Part shown: positions 1 through 7,749 of the stretch, in pieces
Layout: each line of letters starts with the position of its first letter
Numbering within the stretch: position 1 is the stretch's first letter
Assembly (NCBI RefSeq): GCF_900492205.1
Contig: NZ_UEYQ01000001.1
Location: 186,001-250,000 of the forward strand
Length of the DNA stretch: 64,000 bases
Source of the DNA: Ciceribacter sp. T2.26MG-112.2
GTDB taxonomy: Bacteria; Pseudomonadota; Alphaproteobacteria; Rhizobiales; Rhizobiaceae
Direction of reading: 5' to 3'
Position numbers and translations under genes: made by a program
The notes under the pieces: generated by a model
What the model was told of the DNA's origin: nothing
Databases searched by the model: none
Seen by the model: the letters and a program-made list of their open reading frames with translations, nothing else

Positions 1-1001
1 AAGTCGCGCAGGTCCGGCATGCCGTACTTCAGCATGGCGATGCGGTCGAGGCCCATGCCCCAGGCAAAGCCCTGGTATTCGTCCGGATCGAGCCCGCCGG
101 CGCGCAGGACGTTCGGATGAACCATGCCGCAGCCGAGGATCTCCATCCAGTCCGTGCCCTCGCCGAACTTGACGATCGGACCGGACGAGCGGTCGCATTG
201 GATGTCGACCTCGAAGGACGGTTCGGTGAAGGGGAAGAAGGACGGGCGGAAGCGCATCACCACATTGTCGACCTCGAAGAAGGTCTTGCAAAACTCTTCA
301 AGAATCCAGCGCAGGTGGCCGACATTGGCGGTCTTGTCGATCACCAGGCCCTCGACCTGGTGGAACATCGGCGAATGGGTGGCGTCACTGTCCTGGCGGT
401 AGGTCTTGCCGGGAATGACAATGCGGATCGGCGGCTTCTGCGCTTCCATGGTGCGCACCTGCACCGGCGAGGTGTGGGTACGCAACACCTTGCGGTCGCC
501 GTTGTCGTCGGGCTCCAGGAAAAAGGTATCGTGCATCTCGCGGGCCGGATGACCCTCGGGGAAGTTCAACGCGGTGAAATTGTAATAGTCGGTCTCGATG
601 TCCGGACCCTCGGCGATCGAGAAGCCCATGTCGGCGAAGATCGCGGTGATCTCGTCGACGATCTGGCTGATCGGATGGATGCGGCCGCGCTCGGCCGGCG
701 AGGAGCGGACGGGCAGCGAGACGTCGACCGTCTCGGCCTTCAGCCGCGCGGTGATGGCGGCGTCCTTCAGCTCGGTTTTGCGGGCGGTGATCTTTTCGGT
801 GATTTCGTTCTTCAGTGCGTTGATCGCCGCACCGCGCGTCTGGCGTTCTTCCGGCGTCATCGAGCCCAGCGTCTTCAGGAGTTCGGAAATTGAACCCTTC
901 TTGCCAAGCGCGGCGACGCGGACCGCCTCGATATCGGCTTCGTTGTCCGCCGCGGCGATGTCGGCGAGAAGCGCCGTTTTCAAACTGTCGAGATCGGACA
1001 T
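1..1001 (-). CDS. pheS: Phenylalanine--tRNA ligase alpha subunit (3' end cut off by window)
   Basis: Cytoplasmic alpha subunit of the (alpha-beta)2 enzyme that charges tRNA-Phe. The first 333 or so residues are present; about 25-30 C-terminal residues lie outside the window (the family is usually near 360 residues). It starts [12 protein letters not shown] with a coiled-coil arm. Class II motifs follow: the motif 2 region [12 protein letters not shown] and the active-site stretch with FTEPS, and near the cut the motif 3 region [10 protein letters not shown]. It sits downstream of rplT behind a strong hairpin, in the usual rpmI-rplT-pheS-(pheT) order; pheT would be expected just outside the window. 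Identity is clear from the motifs and context. Confidence 0.97.
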   Translation of the reverse strand, partial: MSDLDSLKTALLADIAAADNEADIEAVRVAALGKKGSISELLKTLGSMTPEERQTRGAAINALKNEITEKITARKTELKDAAITARLKAETVDVSLPVRSSPAERGRIHPISQIVDEITAIFADMGFSIAEGPDIETDYYNFTALNFPEGHPAREMHDTFFLEPDDNGDRKVLRTHTSPVQVRTMEAQKPPIRIVIPGKTYRQDSDATHSPMFHQVEGLVIDKTANVGHLRWILEEFCKTFFEVDNVVMRFRPSFFPFTEPSFEVDIQCDRSSGPIVKFGEGTDWMEILGCGMVHPNVLRAGGLDPDEYQGFAWGMGLDRIAMLKYGMPDLRD

Positions 1002-1062
1002 GTCCGTTTCCTGCCCCTTATACCACCGCGGGTCCCTAACGCCCCGGCATGACGACAAAATG

Positions 1063-1095
1063 AAAAACCCGCGCTAGCCCTGCCAGCGCGGGTTT
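1063..1095 (-). terminator. Rho-independent terminator after rplT
   Basis: A perfect 11-bp stem (1065-1075 with 1085-1095) closes a 9-base loop. On the minus strand it is followed by a run of five T. It lies between the rplT stop and the pheS start, so pheS probably receives reduced readthrough or has its own promoter. Confidence 0.85.
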
Positions 1096-1134
1096 CCCAA
1101 CAATTTCTTTTACAAAAGCTTGGGAAGCGCTGGC

Positions 1135-1539
1135 TTACTTGACCGCGCTTTCAAACTCGTTGGCCGTGCCGGCGTCCTTGAGGTAGGCCAGCGCCTTCTT
1201 GGCAGCGGCAACCAGGGAGCCGAAAGCTGCCGGTTCATGGATGGCCATGTCGGACAGAACCTTGCGGTCGACTTCGATGCCGGCCTTGTTCAGGCCGTCG
1301 ATGAAGCGGCCATAGGTCAGGCCGTGTTCGCGCACAGCAGCGTTGATACGCTGGATCCACAGGGCGCGGAAGTTGCGCTTGTTGACCTTGCGGTCGCGAT
1401 AGGCGAATGCCTTCGAACGGTCCACGGCGGCCTTTGCTGCGCGGATCGTGTTCTTGCGGCGGCCGTAGAAGCCCTTGGCTGCCTTGAATACCTTGTTGTG
1501 CTTGGCGCGGGAAGTTACGCCACGTTTTACGCGTGCCAT
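1135..1539 (-). CDS. rplT: 50S ribosomal protein L20
   Basis: Early 23S rRNA-binding protein of the large subunit. At 134 residues it is slightly longer than the 117-118 of E. coli because of a C-terminal extension. The start [14 protein letters not shown] and the core [12 protein letters not shown] are diagnostic, and the protein is strongly basic. The start has GGAG seven bases upstream. It follows rpmI by about 40 bp in the same transcript. In other bacteria L20 represses its own operon by binding the leader; no matching pseudoknot was worked out here. Confidence 0.98.
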   Translation of the reverse strand: MARVKRGVTSRAKHNKVFKAAKGFYGRRKNTIRAAKAAVDRSKAFAYRDRKVNKRNFRALWIQRINAAVREHGLTYGRFIDGLNKAGIEVDRKVLSDMAIHEPAAFGSLVAAAKKALAYLKDAGTANEFESAVK

Positions 1540-1578
1540 GTCATGATCTCCTTAAATGATCCAAAAAGCGAAAGGGTC

Positions 1579-1782
1579 TCAGAGACCGTTCGGCAGGTAG
1601 TTCTTGATGACCTTCTTGCCGTCAGCTTCGGCGAGAACCATCGTGCCGCGTGCGTCGCGGATGAACTTGTTGGACCGCTTGATCATGCCGTGGCGCTTGC
1701 CGGCGGCAGCCGCCAGGACCTTGCCGGTGGCGGTGATCTTGAACCGCTTCTTGGCGGAGGACTTCGTCTTCATCTTGGGCAT
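1579..1782 (-). CDS. rpmI: 50S ribosomal protein L35
   Basis: Small basic large-subunit protein of 67 residues, the normal family length. It begins [15 protein letters not shown] and contains [13 protein letters not shown] longer in-frame reading exists upstream, but the ATG at 1782 is chosen because GGAG lies eight bases before it and the family starts MPKMKT. It is co-transcribed with rplT. The space between it and the upstream kinase gene holds a hairpin that separates the two units. Confidence 0.97.
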   Translation of the reverse strand: MPKMKTKSSAKKRFKITATGKVLAAAAGKRHGMIKRSNKFIRDARGTMVLAEADGKKVIKNYLPNGL

Positions 1783-1842
1783 TTTGCTACTCCATTGTTC
1801 TTGTATCGAAACAGGCAGACGACGCCCGTTTTCAAGCATAAA

Positions 1843-1874
1843 GAACGGCCACGGCATGCCCTGCCGGACCGTTC
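1843..1874 (-). terminator. Probable terminator or leader hairpin between the kinase gene and rpmI
   Basis: GAACGG (1843-1848) pairs with CCGTTC (1869-1874), and CGGCA (1852-1856) with TGCCG (1862-1866). The minus-strand RNA continues with UUUAU. The position fits termination of the two-component operon, but a regulatory leader hairpin of rpmI-rplT is also possible. Confidence 0.45.
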
Positions 1875-1958
1875 GGACGCGCGCTTATAACCGCTGACGG
1901 ATAAAAGCGCAACGGGTCGCATCGGGAATCTCGAACGGCCGCCGACGATGCGGGCCCG

Positions 1959-3284
1959 CTAGCCGCGAAGCGGCACCGACAGCTTCACCGACAGTCCGCC
2001 GAGCTTCGCGCGGCCGAGTTCCAGCGATCCGCCATAGGCCGACAGGATGTCCGCCGTGATGGAGAGCCCCAGCCCGGAACCGCTGTCATCCTCGCCCAGA
2101 TGCACGCCGCGCGAGGGAAGGATGGCCAGATCCGCCTCCGATGCGCCCGGACCGTCATCCTCGACGATGATCACAGCGGCCTTGTCCGCGGCCGCCGCCG
2201 TGATGCGAATTTCGCCCCGGGCGAACCGTGTCGCATTGTCGAGCACATTGCCGAGCGCCTCGGCGAAGTCGGCGGCATCCATGTCCACGGCAAGCCCGGC
2301 GGGAACGCGGATCTGCCATTCGATACCGCGCGGCTCGGTAATGGGCCTCAGCACCATGACCAGCTTGCCAACCAGCGAGCCGAGTTCGGTCAGGCTCATC
2401 TGCTCGACGCCCAGCCGTGCCGATTGCAGCTGGCGGTCGGCGCGCTGGCGAATGAGATCGACCTGCTGGCGAGCCAGTTCCCTCTCCGTCGGCGGAAGAT
2501 GGTCGGCGACATGGAGCAGGACGGTCAGGGGCGTCTTCAACCCATGCGCCAGATCGCTCGCACGGGCTCGCGCCCTTTCCACCGCCGTCTCACGCTCCTG
2601 GAGCAGCAGGTTGAGCTCGGAGACGAGCGGCCGCAATTCCGAAACGCCGACATCATCGACCGAATTTGCCTGTCCGGCGCGAACCAGCCCTACACGCTGC
2701 TGAAGGCGCACGAGGGGTGCGAGCCCGACACCTATCTGAAAGATGGCGGCTGCGACGAGGACCGCGGCACTCAGTGCCAGCATCATGGCCATGGCGCTGT
2801 GAAACTGGGCGACCGCGTCATCGAACTCGAAACGATCGAAGGCGGCCGACAGCGTAAACCGCCGCGCGCCATTCGAACCGTCGAGGGAGATTGCGCGCTG
2901 GTAGACCAGAAGGTCGGCGCCGTCCGGCCCTTCCGCCGTCAGGAACCCGTAATCCGCCGGAATCAACGCATTGGCCGGCAGGTCGACATCCCAAAGCGAT
3001 CGCGAGCGCAATACCTCGCCCGATTCGGGAGCCACCTGCCAGTAGCGTCCACTGCCTGGAAGCGTGAAGCGGGGATCGGTCGGCGTCTTTTCAAGAACCA
3101 CCTTCTCGTTGCGCAATTCCAGGCCGGCGGCCAGTTGATCGACGATAACGGCCATTTCCACCCGGTATCGTTCGGCCACATAGCCGGAAAAGACACGGCT
3201 CAAGCCGTAGCCCAGCACGAGAAGGATGAAGACGATGGCGGCGAAGGCTCCGATGACGACCCGGACCCGGAGAGACTGGATCAT
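1959..3284 (-). CDS. PhoQ-like sensor histidine kinase
   Basis: Inner-membrane kinase of 441 residues. TM1 is about 8-28, the periplasmic sensor about 30-163, and TM2 about 164-188. A dimerisation/H-box follows with the phospho-accepting His at about 247 (SDLAHGLKTPL). The ATPase domain has an N-box DNATRFA, a G1 box EDDGPG and a G2 box GSGLGLS. The sensor contains YWQV and LRSRSLWD, words typical of PhoQ/CarS-type sensors of divalent cations or cationic peptides. Its ATG overlaps the regulator stop by 4 bp (ATGA), so the pair is translationally coupled. A divalent-cation ligand is inferred from the family and from the acidic neighbours. Confidence 0.92.
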   Translation of the reverse strand: MIQSLRVRVVIGAFAAIVFILLVLGYGLSRVFSGYVAERYRVEMAVIVDQLAAGLELRNEKVVLEKTPTDPRFTLPGSGRYWQVAPESGEVLRSRSLWDVDLPANALIPADYGFLTAEGPDGADLLVYQRAISLDGSNGARRFTLSAAFDRFEFDDAVAQFHSAMAMMLALSAAVLVAAAIFQIGVGLAPLVRLQQRVGLVRAGQANSVDDVGVSELRPLVSELNLLLQERETAVERARARASDLAHGLKTPLTVLLHVADHLPPTERELARQQVDLIRQRADRQLQSARLGVEQMSLTELGSLVGKLVMVLRPITEPRGIEWQIRVPAGLAVDMDAADFAEALGNVLDNATRFARGEIRITAAAADKAAVIIVEDDGPGASEADLAILPSRGVHLGEDDSGSGLGLSITADILSAYGGSLELGRAKLGGLSVKLSVPLRG

Positions 3285-3946
3285 ATGTTCTGATCCGGCA
3301 GCACGTAGCCAAATCCGCGTCGCGTCTCGATCGCCTCCGGATCGGTCTTGCGCCGAAGCCGGGCGATCATCGCCTCGACCGAATTCTTGGCCGCGTCATC
3401 GTCGCGCCCCTGCACGCGCCTGGCGATCTCGATCGGATCGAAGACGCGGCCGGGCTCGCTGACGAGCAACTGCACGAGGCGGTATTCAAGCGCGGTCAGG
3501 TCGAGCGGTTGGCCGTCATAGGTCACGCGCCGGGTCTGGTCGTCAACGACGAAACGCCCTGCGGACTTGATCGGCGACGGCCGCCCGCGGGCACGGCGCA
3601 GCAGCGCCTTGAGACGCGCGACCAGCTCTTCGCTGCGAAAGGGTTTCGGCAGATAGTCGTCCGCTCCGGCCTCGAAGCCGTCGACCCGCTCCATCCAGGA
3701 ACCCCGCGCCGTCAGGACGAGGACCGGCGTATCGAGGCCGCTCGCCCGCCAGCGCTTGAGGATCGACAGGCCGTCCATGCCCGGCAGGCCGAGATCGAGA
3801 ATGATGGCGGCATAATCACCGGTCTCACCCTCCTCCCAAACCTCTGGCCCCGTCGCGAGATGGTCGACGATATAGCCTTCCGCCTCAAGCTTGGCTTTCG
3901 TATGTTCCGCGATATCGCGATCGTCTTCAGCAAGCAGCAGCCGCAT
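3281..3946 (-). CDS. OmpR/PhoB-family response regulator (PhoP-like)
   Basis: Two-domain transcription factor of 221 residues. The receiver has acidic residues EDD at 7-9, the phospho-acceptor Asp at 51 (IILDLGLPGMDG), a Thr at 79 and Lys 101 in PKPF. The winged helix ends RRGFGYVL, standard for the OmpR class. ATG 3946 was chosen over an in-frame upstream start because the family begins at MRLLLAEDD and a GGTGGTG ribosome site precedes it. It begins 4 bases after the PepSY gene stop and overlaps the kinase gene. Its likely operator candidate is the direct repeat near 5293-5310. Confidence 0.94.
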   Translation of the reverse strand: MRLLLAEDDRDIAEHTKAKLEAEGYIVDHLATGPEVWEEGETGDYAAIILDLGLPGMDGLSILKRWRASGLDTPVLVLTARGSWMERVDGFEAGADDYLPKPFRSEELVARLKALLRRARGRPSPIKSAGRFVVDDQTRRVTYDGQPLDLTALEYRLVQLLVSEPGRVFDPIEIARRVQGRDDDAAKNSVEAMIARLRRKTDPEAIETRRGFGYVLPDQNI

Positions 3947-3950
3947 GTCG

Positions 3951-4451
3951 TCACCACCACCCGAACGGGCCGAGCGTGCGACCCGTCTCGGCATTGAGGC
4001 GAAGCGTGCGCACGCCGCCCTTTTCGTTCTCGACTTTGAGCACATAGAAAGGGGTCTTGGACTCGAGCGACAGGTCGACCGACAACACGCGTCCTGCTCG
4101 CATGGCGGCTACGCGCTGCAGAATCTCGCGAAGCGGCAGAATGCGGCCTTCCCGGACTGCGTCGCGCGCCTTGGTATGGTCGTCGTCGGACCCCGCTCTA
4201 TCGTTGTCGCCGCCATCGTCGCTTTCGCCCTCATCACCGCCGGAGCCGGAATCATCGCCGCCGTCGTCACCACCGCTGCCGCCGTCGTCGCCACCACCGT
4301 CTTCACCACCGCCGTCGTCACCACCACCGTCGTCGCCACCATCACCGCCGTCATCGTCGGCAAGGGCCGGCTCTGCCCCCGAGAGATGCGCCGTCGACGT
4401 CACCGCCACCAGGAGCAACAACAGGAATTCCCGCCTATCGATGGCCGTCAT
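3951..4451 (-). CDS. Secreted PepSY-domain protein with an Asp/Gly-rich linker
   Basis: 166 residues. An N-terminal signal peptide (hydrophobic run about 9-20) is followed by a linker of about 60 residues made almost only of Asp, Gly, Ser and Glu. The C-terminal PepSY-like domain is about 90-166 and contains REILQRVAAMRAGRVLSVDL and FYVLKVE. PepSY domains often act in the periplasm as inhibitors or modulators and are commonly encoded next to PhoPQ-like systems. As the first gene of a tight three-gene operon with regulator and kinase, it probably tunes the kinase. Metal binding by the acidic linker is inference from composition. Confidence 0.8.
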   Translation of the reverse strand: MTAIDRREFLLLLLVAVTSTAHLSGAEPALADDDGGDGGDDGGGDDGGGEDGGGDDGGSGGDDGGDDSGSGGDEGESDDGGDNDRAGSDDDHTKARDAVREGRILPLREILQRVAAMRAGRVLSVDLSLESKTPFYVLKVENEKGGVRTLRLNAETGRTLGPFGWW

Positions 4452-4530
4452 TGTTTCTCAGCCTTTCCTCGGGCGCCGTTCACGAAGGACAGTAACGTCT
4501 GTTTCACCGGCACGCCACAGCAACAAGAAG

Positions 4531-4554
4531 AAAGCCCCGCCCTTGCGGGCGGGG
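4531..4554 (-). terminator. Terminator of the acidic-repeat protein gene
   Basis: CCCCGCCC (4535-4542) pairs perfectly with GGGCGGGG (4547-4554) around a 4-base loop. The minus-strand RNA continues CUUUCUUCUUG. It lies between the repeat-protein stop and the PepSY operon, suggesting two transcription units. Confidence 0.7.
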
Positions 4555-4604
4555 TGAAAAGACTTGTGATCCCGGCGGCTGGATCACAGCCCTTTCAAAC
4601 AGAA

Positions 4605-5210
4605 TCAGCTAGCCGGAACGACCGTCACCCGCTTAACCGATCCGGCAGGTGCCTCGAACTTCACTTCGGGCTTGCCGTGTTCCCACTCGAACCGCAACTG
4701 CAAGCGCTGGCCGGCCTGATCGACGGCAATCAGCGAGCCCTTGGAGAGACCGGCATATTGGGCATCGTTGACGATCAGCTGGGTCTCTTCGCGTCGACCG
4801 TTCGAGGCGTTGTCGTCATCCACGTCATCCACGTCATCGACACCATCGTCGTCGGAAACGTCGTCATTGCCGTCATCCTCGACGTCGTTGTCGCCACCGC
4901 CGTGATCGTCGGCACCGTCGTCGTCGCTGTCGTCATGACCATTGTCATCACCAGCGCCATGGTCGCTTTCGCCACCACCGTCGCTTTCGCCACCGCCGTC
5001 GCTCTCGCCGCCGCCATCGCTCTCGCCGCCGCCATCGCTTTCGCCACCACCATCGCTCTCGCCACCGCCACCGTGATCGTCAGCATAGGCGACGGATACG
5101 ACGGACGAGGCAAGCGGCAGCGCGAGGCTGGATACGACCGCTGGCAGAACGGTCAGCGAAAGCAGTGCGGTGCTCGATACGAGCAGGGGCTTACGCAGAA
5201 GGTTGATCAT
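4605..5210 (-). CDS. Secreted acidic repeat protein next to the PhoPQ-like system
   Basis: 201 residues, no named family recognised. Residues 1-43 form a signal peptide ending AYA. Residues 48-83 are six exact copies of GGGESD. Residues 84-135 are rich in Asp, Gly and Asn (for example VDDVDDVDDDN). The last 65 residues form a small folded domain with QLIVNDAQYAGLSKGSL and LRFEWEHGKPEVKFEAP. The start has GGAGG eight bases upstream. The composition resembles flexible periplasmic Ca2+/Mg2+-binding or buffering proteins. A role as target or accessory protein of the adjacent cation-type two-component system is inferred from position and from the repeat operator upstream. Confidence 0.75.
   Translation of the reverse strand: MINLLRKPLLVSSTALLSLTVLPAVVSSLALPLASSVVSVAYADDHGGGGESDGGGESDGGGESDGGGESDGGGESDGGGESDHGAGDDNGHDDSDDDGADDHGGGDNDVEDDGNDDVSDDDGVDDVDDVDDDNASNGRREETQLIVNDAQYAGLSKGSLIAVDQAGQRLQLRFEWEHGKPEVKFEAPAGSVKRVTVVPAS
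4962..5069 (-). repeat. Six tandem 18-bp repeats encoding GGGESD
   Basis: The 108 bp are six 18-bp units differing only at third positions. Purifying selection on the peptide, or slippage followed by synonymous drift, would give this pattern. Unit gain or loss would keep the reading frame. Confidence 0.85.
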
Positions 5211-5271
5211 CTTTATTCCTCCGGTGTTTGAGAATCTCTGATCTCGACACCCGGAACTTACCCGCCCTTGG

Positions 5272-5310
5272 CTGACAGTTCGCCCAGCCGCGCTGTCAGA
5301 GAACTGTCAG
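5272..5310 (-). promoter_or_regulatory. Candidate response-regulator operator (CTGACAG repeats)
   Basis: Read on the minus strand there are two direct copies of CTGACAG separated by 4 bases (11-bp period, complement of 5293-5299 and 5304-5310). A third, inverted copy lies at 5272-5278. An 11-bp direct repeat is how OmpR/PhoP-type dimers bind. The site is 60-100 bp upstream of the acidic repeat gene. Binding is inferred, not shown. Confidence 0.5.
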
Positions 5311-5321
5311 CAGCGGACATG

Positions 5322-5346
5322 AAAAAAGCCGCCCCGGAAGGCGGCT
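5322..5346 (-). terminator. Terminator of infC
   Basis: AGCCGCC (5327-5333) pairs with GGCGGCT (5340-5346). The minus-strand RNA ends in six U. It lies 25 bases past the infC stop. Confidence 0.88.
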
Positions 5347-5370
5347 CGTTTCCTGGGAATGATCGCAACC

Positions 5371-5907
5371 TTACTTTGGCGCGAGCACCATCATCATCTG
5401 ACGGCCTTCAAGCTTCGGCTCGGCCTCGACCTTGGCGACGGCGAGCGTGTCTTCCTTCACCTGCAAGAGAAGCTTCATGCCGAGTTCCTGGTGGGCCATT
5501 TCGCGGCCGCGGAACTTGAGCGTCACCTTGACCTTGTCGCCCTCTTCGAAGAAGCGGTTCATGGCCTTCATCTTCACCTCATAATCATGGGTGTCGATGT
5601 TGGGACGCATCTTGATTTCCTTGACCTCGACGATCTTCTGCTTCCTGCGCGCTTCGGCCGCCTTCTTCTGGTTGGCGAATTTCAGCTTGCCGAGGTCGAG
5701 GATCTTGCAGACCGGCGGCTCGGCATTGGGGGAAATCTCGACCAGGTCGAGACCCGCCTCTTCCGCCATCCTGAGCGCCTCGTCCGTCGGCACGATGCCG
5801 AGGTTCTGGCCTTCGTCATTGATAAGCTGGACCCGGGGAATCCGGATCTCCCGATTGGAGCGCGGCCCTTCCTTGACAGGGGCATCGGCTTTGAAAGGTC
5901 TGCGAAT
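5371..5907 (-). CDS. infC: Translation initiation factor IF-3 (ATT start codon)
   Basis: 178 residues. IF-3 binds the 30S subunit, rejects non-canonical start codons and prevents early 50S joining. The protein begins with [20 protein letters not shown] after the initiator and contains [16 protein letters not shown], the conserved linker, and a C-terminal domain ending MMMVLAPK. No ATG/GTG/TTG fits. The start is the ATT at 5907, nine bases after GGAG, which is the well-known IF-3 autoregulatory arrangement: low IF-3 permits more initiation at ATT. Reading further upstream in the same frame gives a spurious 343-residue protein. rpmI-rplT follow about 3.6 kb downstream instead of directly, displaced by the two-component cluster. 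Confidence 0.97.
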   Translation of the reverse strand: MRRPFKADAPVKEGPRSNREIRIPRVQLINDEGQNLGIVPTDEALRMAEEAGLDLVEISPNAEPPVCKILDLGKLKFANQKKAAEARRKQKIVEVKEIKMRPNIDTHDYEVKMKAMNRFFEEGDKVKVTLKFRGREMAHQELGMKLLLQVKEDTLAVAKVEAEPKLEGRQMMMVLAPK

Positions 5908-6090
5908 GGTCGTATTCTCCTGAACTGTTGAGCCTAGCGACGACGCGCCTGACGCGCGGGCCTCCAGCGTTTCAGCTATTTGGCTCTTGCCGCTCGGCAA
6001 GTCAATAACACGCTTCGGATGGAAAATCACCTGCTGTCCGTCACTTCGCGAATCTGTTTTACAGGGCCTTACACGCCCAGGGAGCCCTCC

Positions 6091-6918
6091 ATGACCTCGA
6101 TCCACTCCGCCCCGCACGCCGAAACGATCACGGTCGGCCGCGGCGACGAAGCCCGCGACATCGCCATCCTTACGCGTCCCGCGGCTGCGACGACGGCGCC
6201 CGCGGCCCCCGCGCTCGTCTGGCTCGGCGGCTATCGTTCCGACATGAGCGGCACCAAGGCGCTCGAGATGGATGCGCTGGCAGCGGAAAAGGGCCTGGCG
6301 GCGATCCGCTTCGACTATTCCGGCCACGGCGCCTCCGGTGGCGAATTCCGTCAAGGCACGATTTCCCGCTGGGTGGAAGAAGCGCTCGCCGTCATCGATC
6401 ATGCCGGCCTGCCGAGCCTCGTCCTGGTCGGTTCGTCAATGGGCGGCTGGATCGCGCTGCGCCTGGCTCAGGAACTCGCACGACGCGGCACCGGCCCGCG
6501 GCTCGCCGGCATGGTGCTGATCGCGCCGGCGCCGGACTTCACGATCGAGCTGATAGAGCCGAACCTTTCCGAAGCCGAACGGGCGTCCCTCGCCGAGCGA
6601 GGCTATTTCGAGGAGCCGTCGGAATACAGCCCCGAACCGAACATCTTCACCCGCGCGCTGATCGAGGACGGCCGGGCGAACCGGGTGTTGACCGGGATCA
6701 TCGAAACGGGCTGCCCGGTGCATATCCTGCAGGGTATGGCCGACCCGGACGTACCCCATGCCCACGCCCTCAAGCTGATGGAATTCCTCCCGGCCGACGA
6801 CGTCGTCCTGACCTTGGTGCGCGACGGCGATCACCGGCTGTCGCGGCCCGAAGACATCGCCCGGATGAAGGCGGCGATCCTGTCGATGGTCGACGCCGGC
6901 GGTGCGGCCGATCTGTAG
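6091..6918 (+). CDS. Alpha/beta hydrolase
   Basis: 275 residues, cytoplasmic. The fold is evident: strand [11 protein letters not shown], nucleophile elbow [10 protein letters not shown] with the catalytic Ser near 120, the acid probably in QGMADPDVP, and the catalytic His in DGDHRLS near the C-terminus. The best guess is an ester or thioester hydrolase of the ABHD10-like group; the substrate cannot be read. ATG 6091 is preceded by GGGAG and lacks the unlikely upstream extension. It is divergent from infC. Confidence 0.88.
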   Translation: MTSIHSAPHAETITVGRGDEARDIAILTRPAAATTAPAAPALVWLGGYRSDMSGTKALEMDALAAEKGLAAIRFDYSGHGASGGEFRQGTISRWVEEALAVIDHAGLPSLVLVGSSMGGWIALRLAQELARRGTGPRLAGMVLIAPAPDFTIELIEPNLSEAERASLAERGYFEEPSEYSPEPNIFTRALIEDGRANRVLTGIIETGCPVHILQGMADPDVPHAHALKLMEFLPADDVVLTLVRDGDHRLSRPEDIARMKAAILSMVDAGGAADL

Positions 6919-6922
6919 CATT

Positions 6923-7004
6923 TTAACCATAGTTGACAAATCCCTAACGCAGCGCCGGCGCCGCGATTGACTCTCAACCCCGTTGGACCTTAACTTTTTG
7001 TTAA
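6923..7004 (+). promoter_or_regulatory. CtrA-like binding sites upstream of the BTLCP gene
   Basis: TTAACCAT is at 6923-6930 and TTAACTTTTTGTTAA at 6990-7004. The latter is an exact TTAA-N7-TTAA, the consensus of the alphaproteobacterial cell-cycle regulator CtrA, embedded in a 7-bp inverted repeat (CCTTAAC/GTTAAGG). The second site ends 20 bases before the ATG, so occupancy could block initiation. CtrA control is inferred from the motif only. Confidence 0.55.
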
Positions 7005-7023
7005 GGATTAAGGGGACGAGTTC

Positions 7024-7641
7024 ATGATGAACCGATCGCGCGCTTTTGCGGCGCTGCTTGTGATGCTCGGCGTTTGCTCGCCGGCCGGCAATGGCTTCAC
7101 CGCACCGAGGACTCTGCTGTCGATGACCACCGGCAGCGTCACGTCGCAGCCGATCGGCCACTATGAATTCTGCCGCCTTTACCGCGACCAATGCAGCGTG
7201 AAGAGCAAGCCGGGCGCCCTGCCGCGCCTCACCCCGCACGGCTGGGACGTGGTCCGCGACATCAATGCCGGCGTCAATGCCGCCATCATGCCGGTGACCG
7301 ACGCCGAGGCCCATGGCCGCGAAGAGGTCTGGAGCTATCCGGTGGATGCCGGCGATTGCGAGGATTTCGTCCTCCTGAAGCGGCAGAAGCTGATGGAAGC
7401 CGGCTTCTCGGCCGCCGACCTGCTGATCACCGTGGTGCGCAAGCCCGATGGCGAGGGCCATGCCGTGCTGACGCTGCGCAGCGCCCAGGGCGACTTCATC
7501 CTCGACAACCTCGTCGATGAGGTGAAGCTCTGGACGGAGACGCGCTATACCTATCTCAAGCGTCAGGCGAGCTTCGACACCGGCCGCTGGGTGACGATCG
7601 AGAACGGCGCGACCGACGTCATGGTCGGCGCGCTCGACTGA
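7024..7641 (+). CDS. Secreted transglutaminase-like cysteine peptidase (BTLCP family)
   Basis: 205 residues with a signal peptide (about 1-27). The papain-like catalytic set is visible: Cys in DAGDCEDF (about 118), His in GEGHAVLT, and Asp in FILDN. The length and motif order fit the bacterial transglutaminase-like cysteine proteinases (peptidase family C93), relatives of LapG that act in the periplasm. Two ATGs lie side by side; the first is used here. The upstream CtrA-like sites suggest cell-cycle control. The substrate is unknown. Confidence 0.9.
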   Translation: MMNRSRAFAALLVMLGVCSPAGNGFTAPRTLLSMTTGSVTSQPIGHYEFCRLYRDQCSVKSKPGALPRLTPHGWDVVRDINAGVNAAIMPVTDAEAHGREEVWSYPVDAGDCEDFVLLKRQKLMEAGFSAADLLITVVRKPDGEGHAVLTLRSAQGDFILDNLVDEVKLWTETRYTYLKRQASFDTGRWVTIENGATDVMVGALD

Positions 7642-7749
7642 GGCCACCCTGCCGGCACGTCGCGCTTCATGAGCGAACGGCGTCGATGGCTGCGGGCCCG
7701 TCCTTCCCCGTCTGGACAACGCCATCCCGTGCGATCCCGGGCCTGAAGT

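Noticed and set aside
4962..5069. Short tandem repeats as a possible CRISPR array
   Set aside because: Units are contiguous 18-mers in frame within a secreted protein gene; there are no spacers and no cas genes.
5371..6402. 343-residue version of IF-3
   Set aside because: The first 165 residues are not family sequence. The true start is the ATT at 5907 with its ribosome site.
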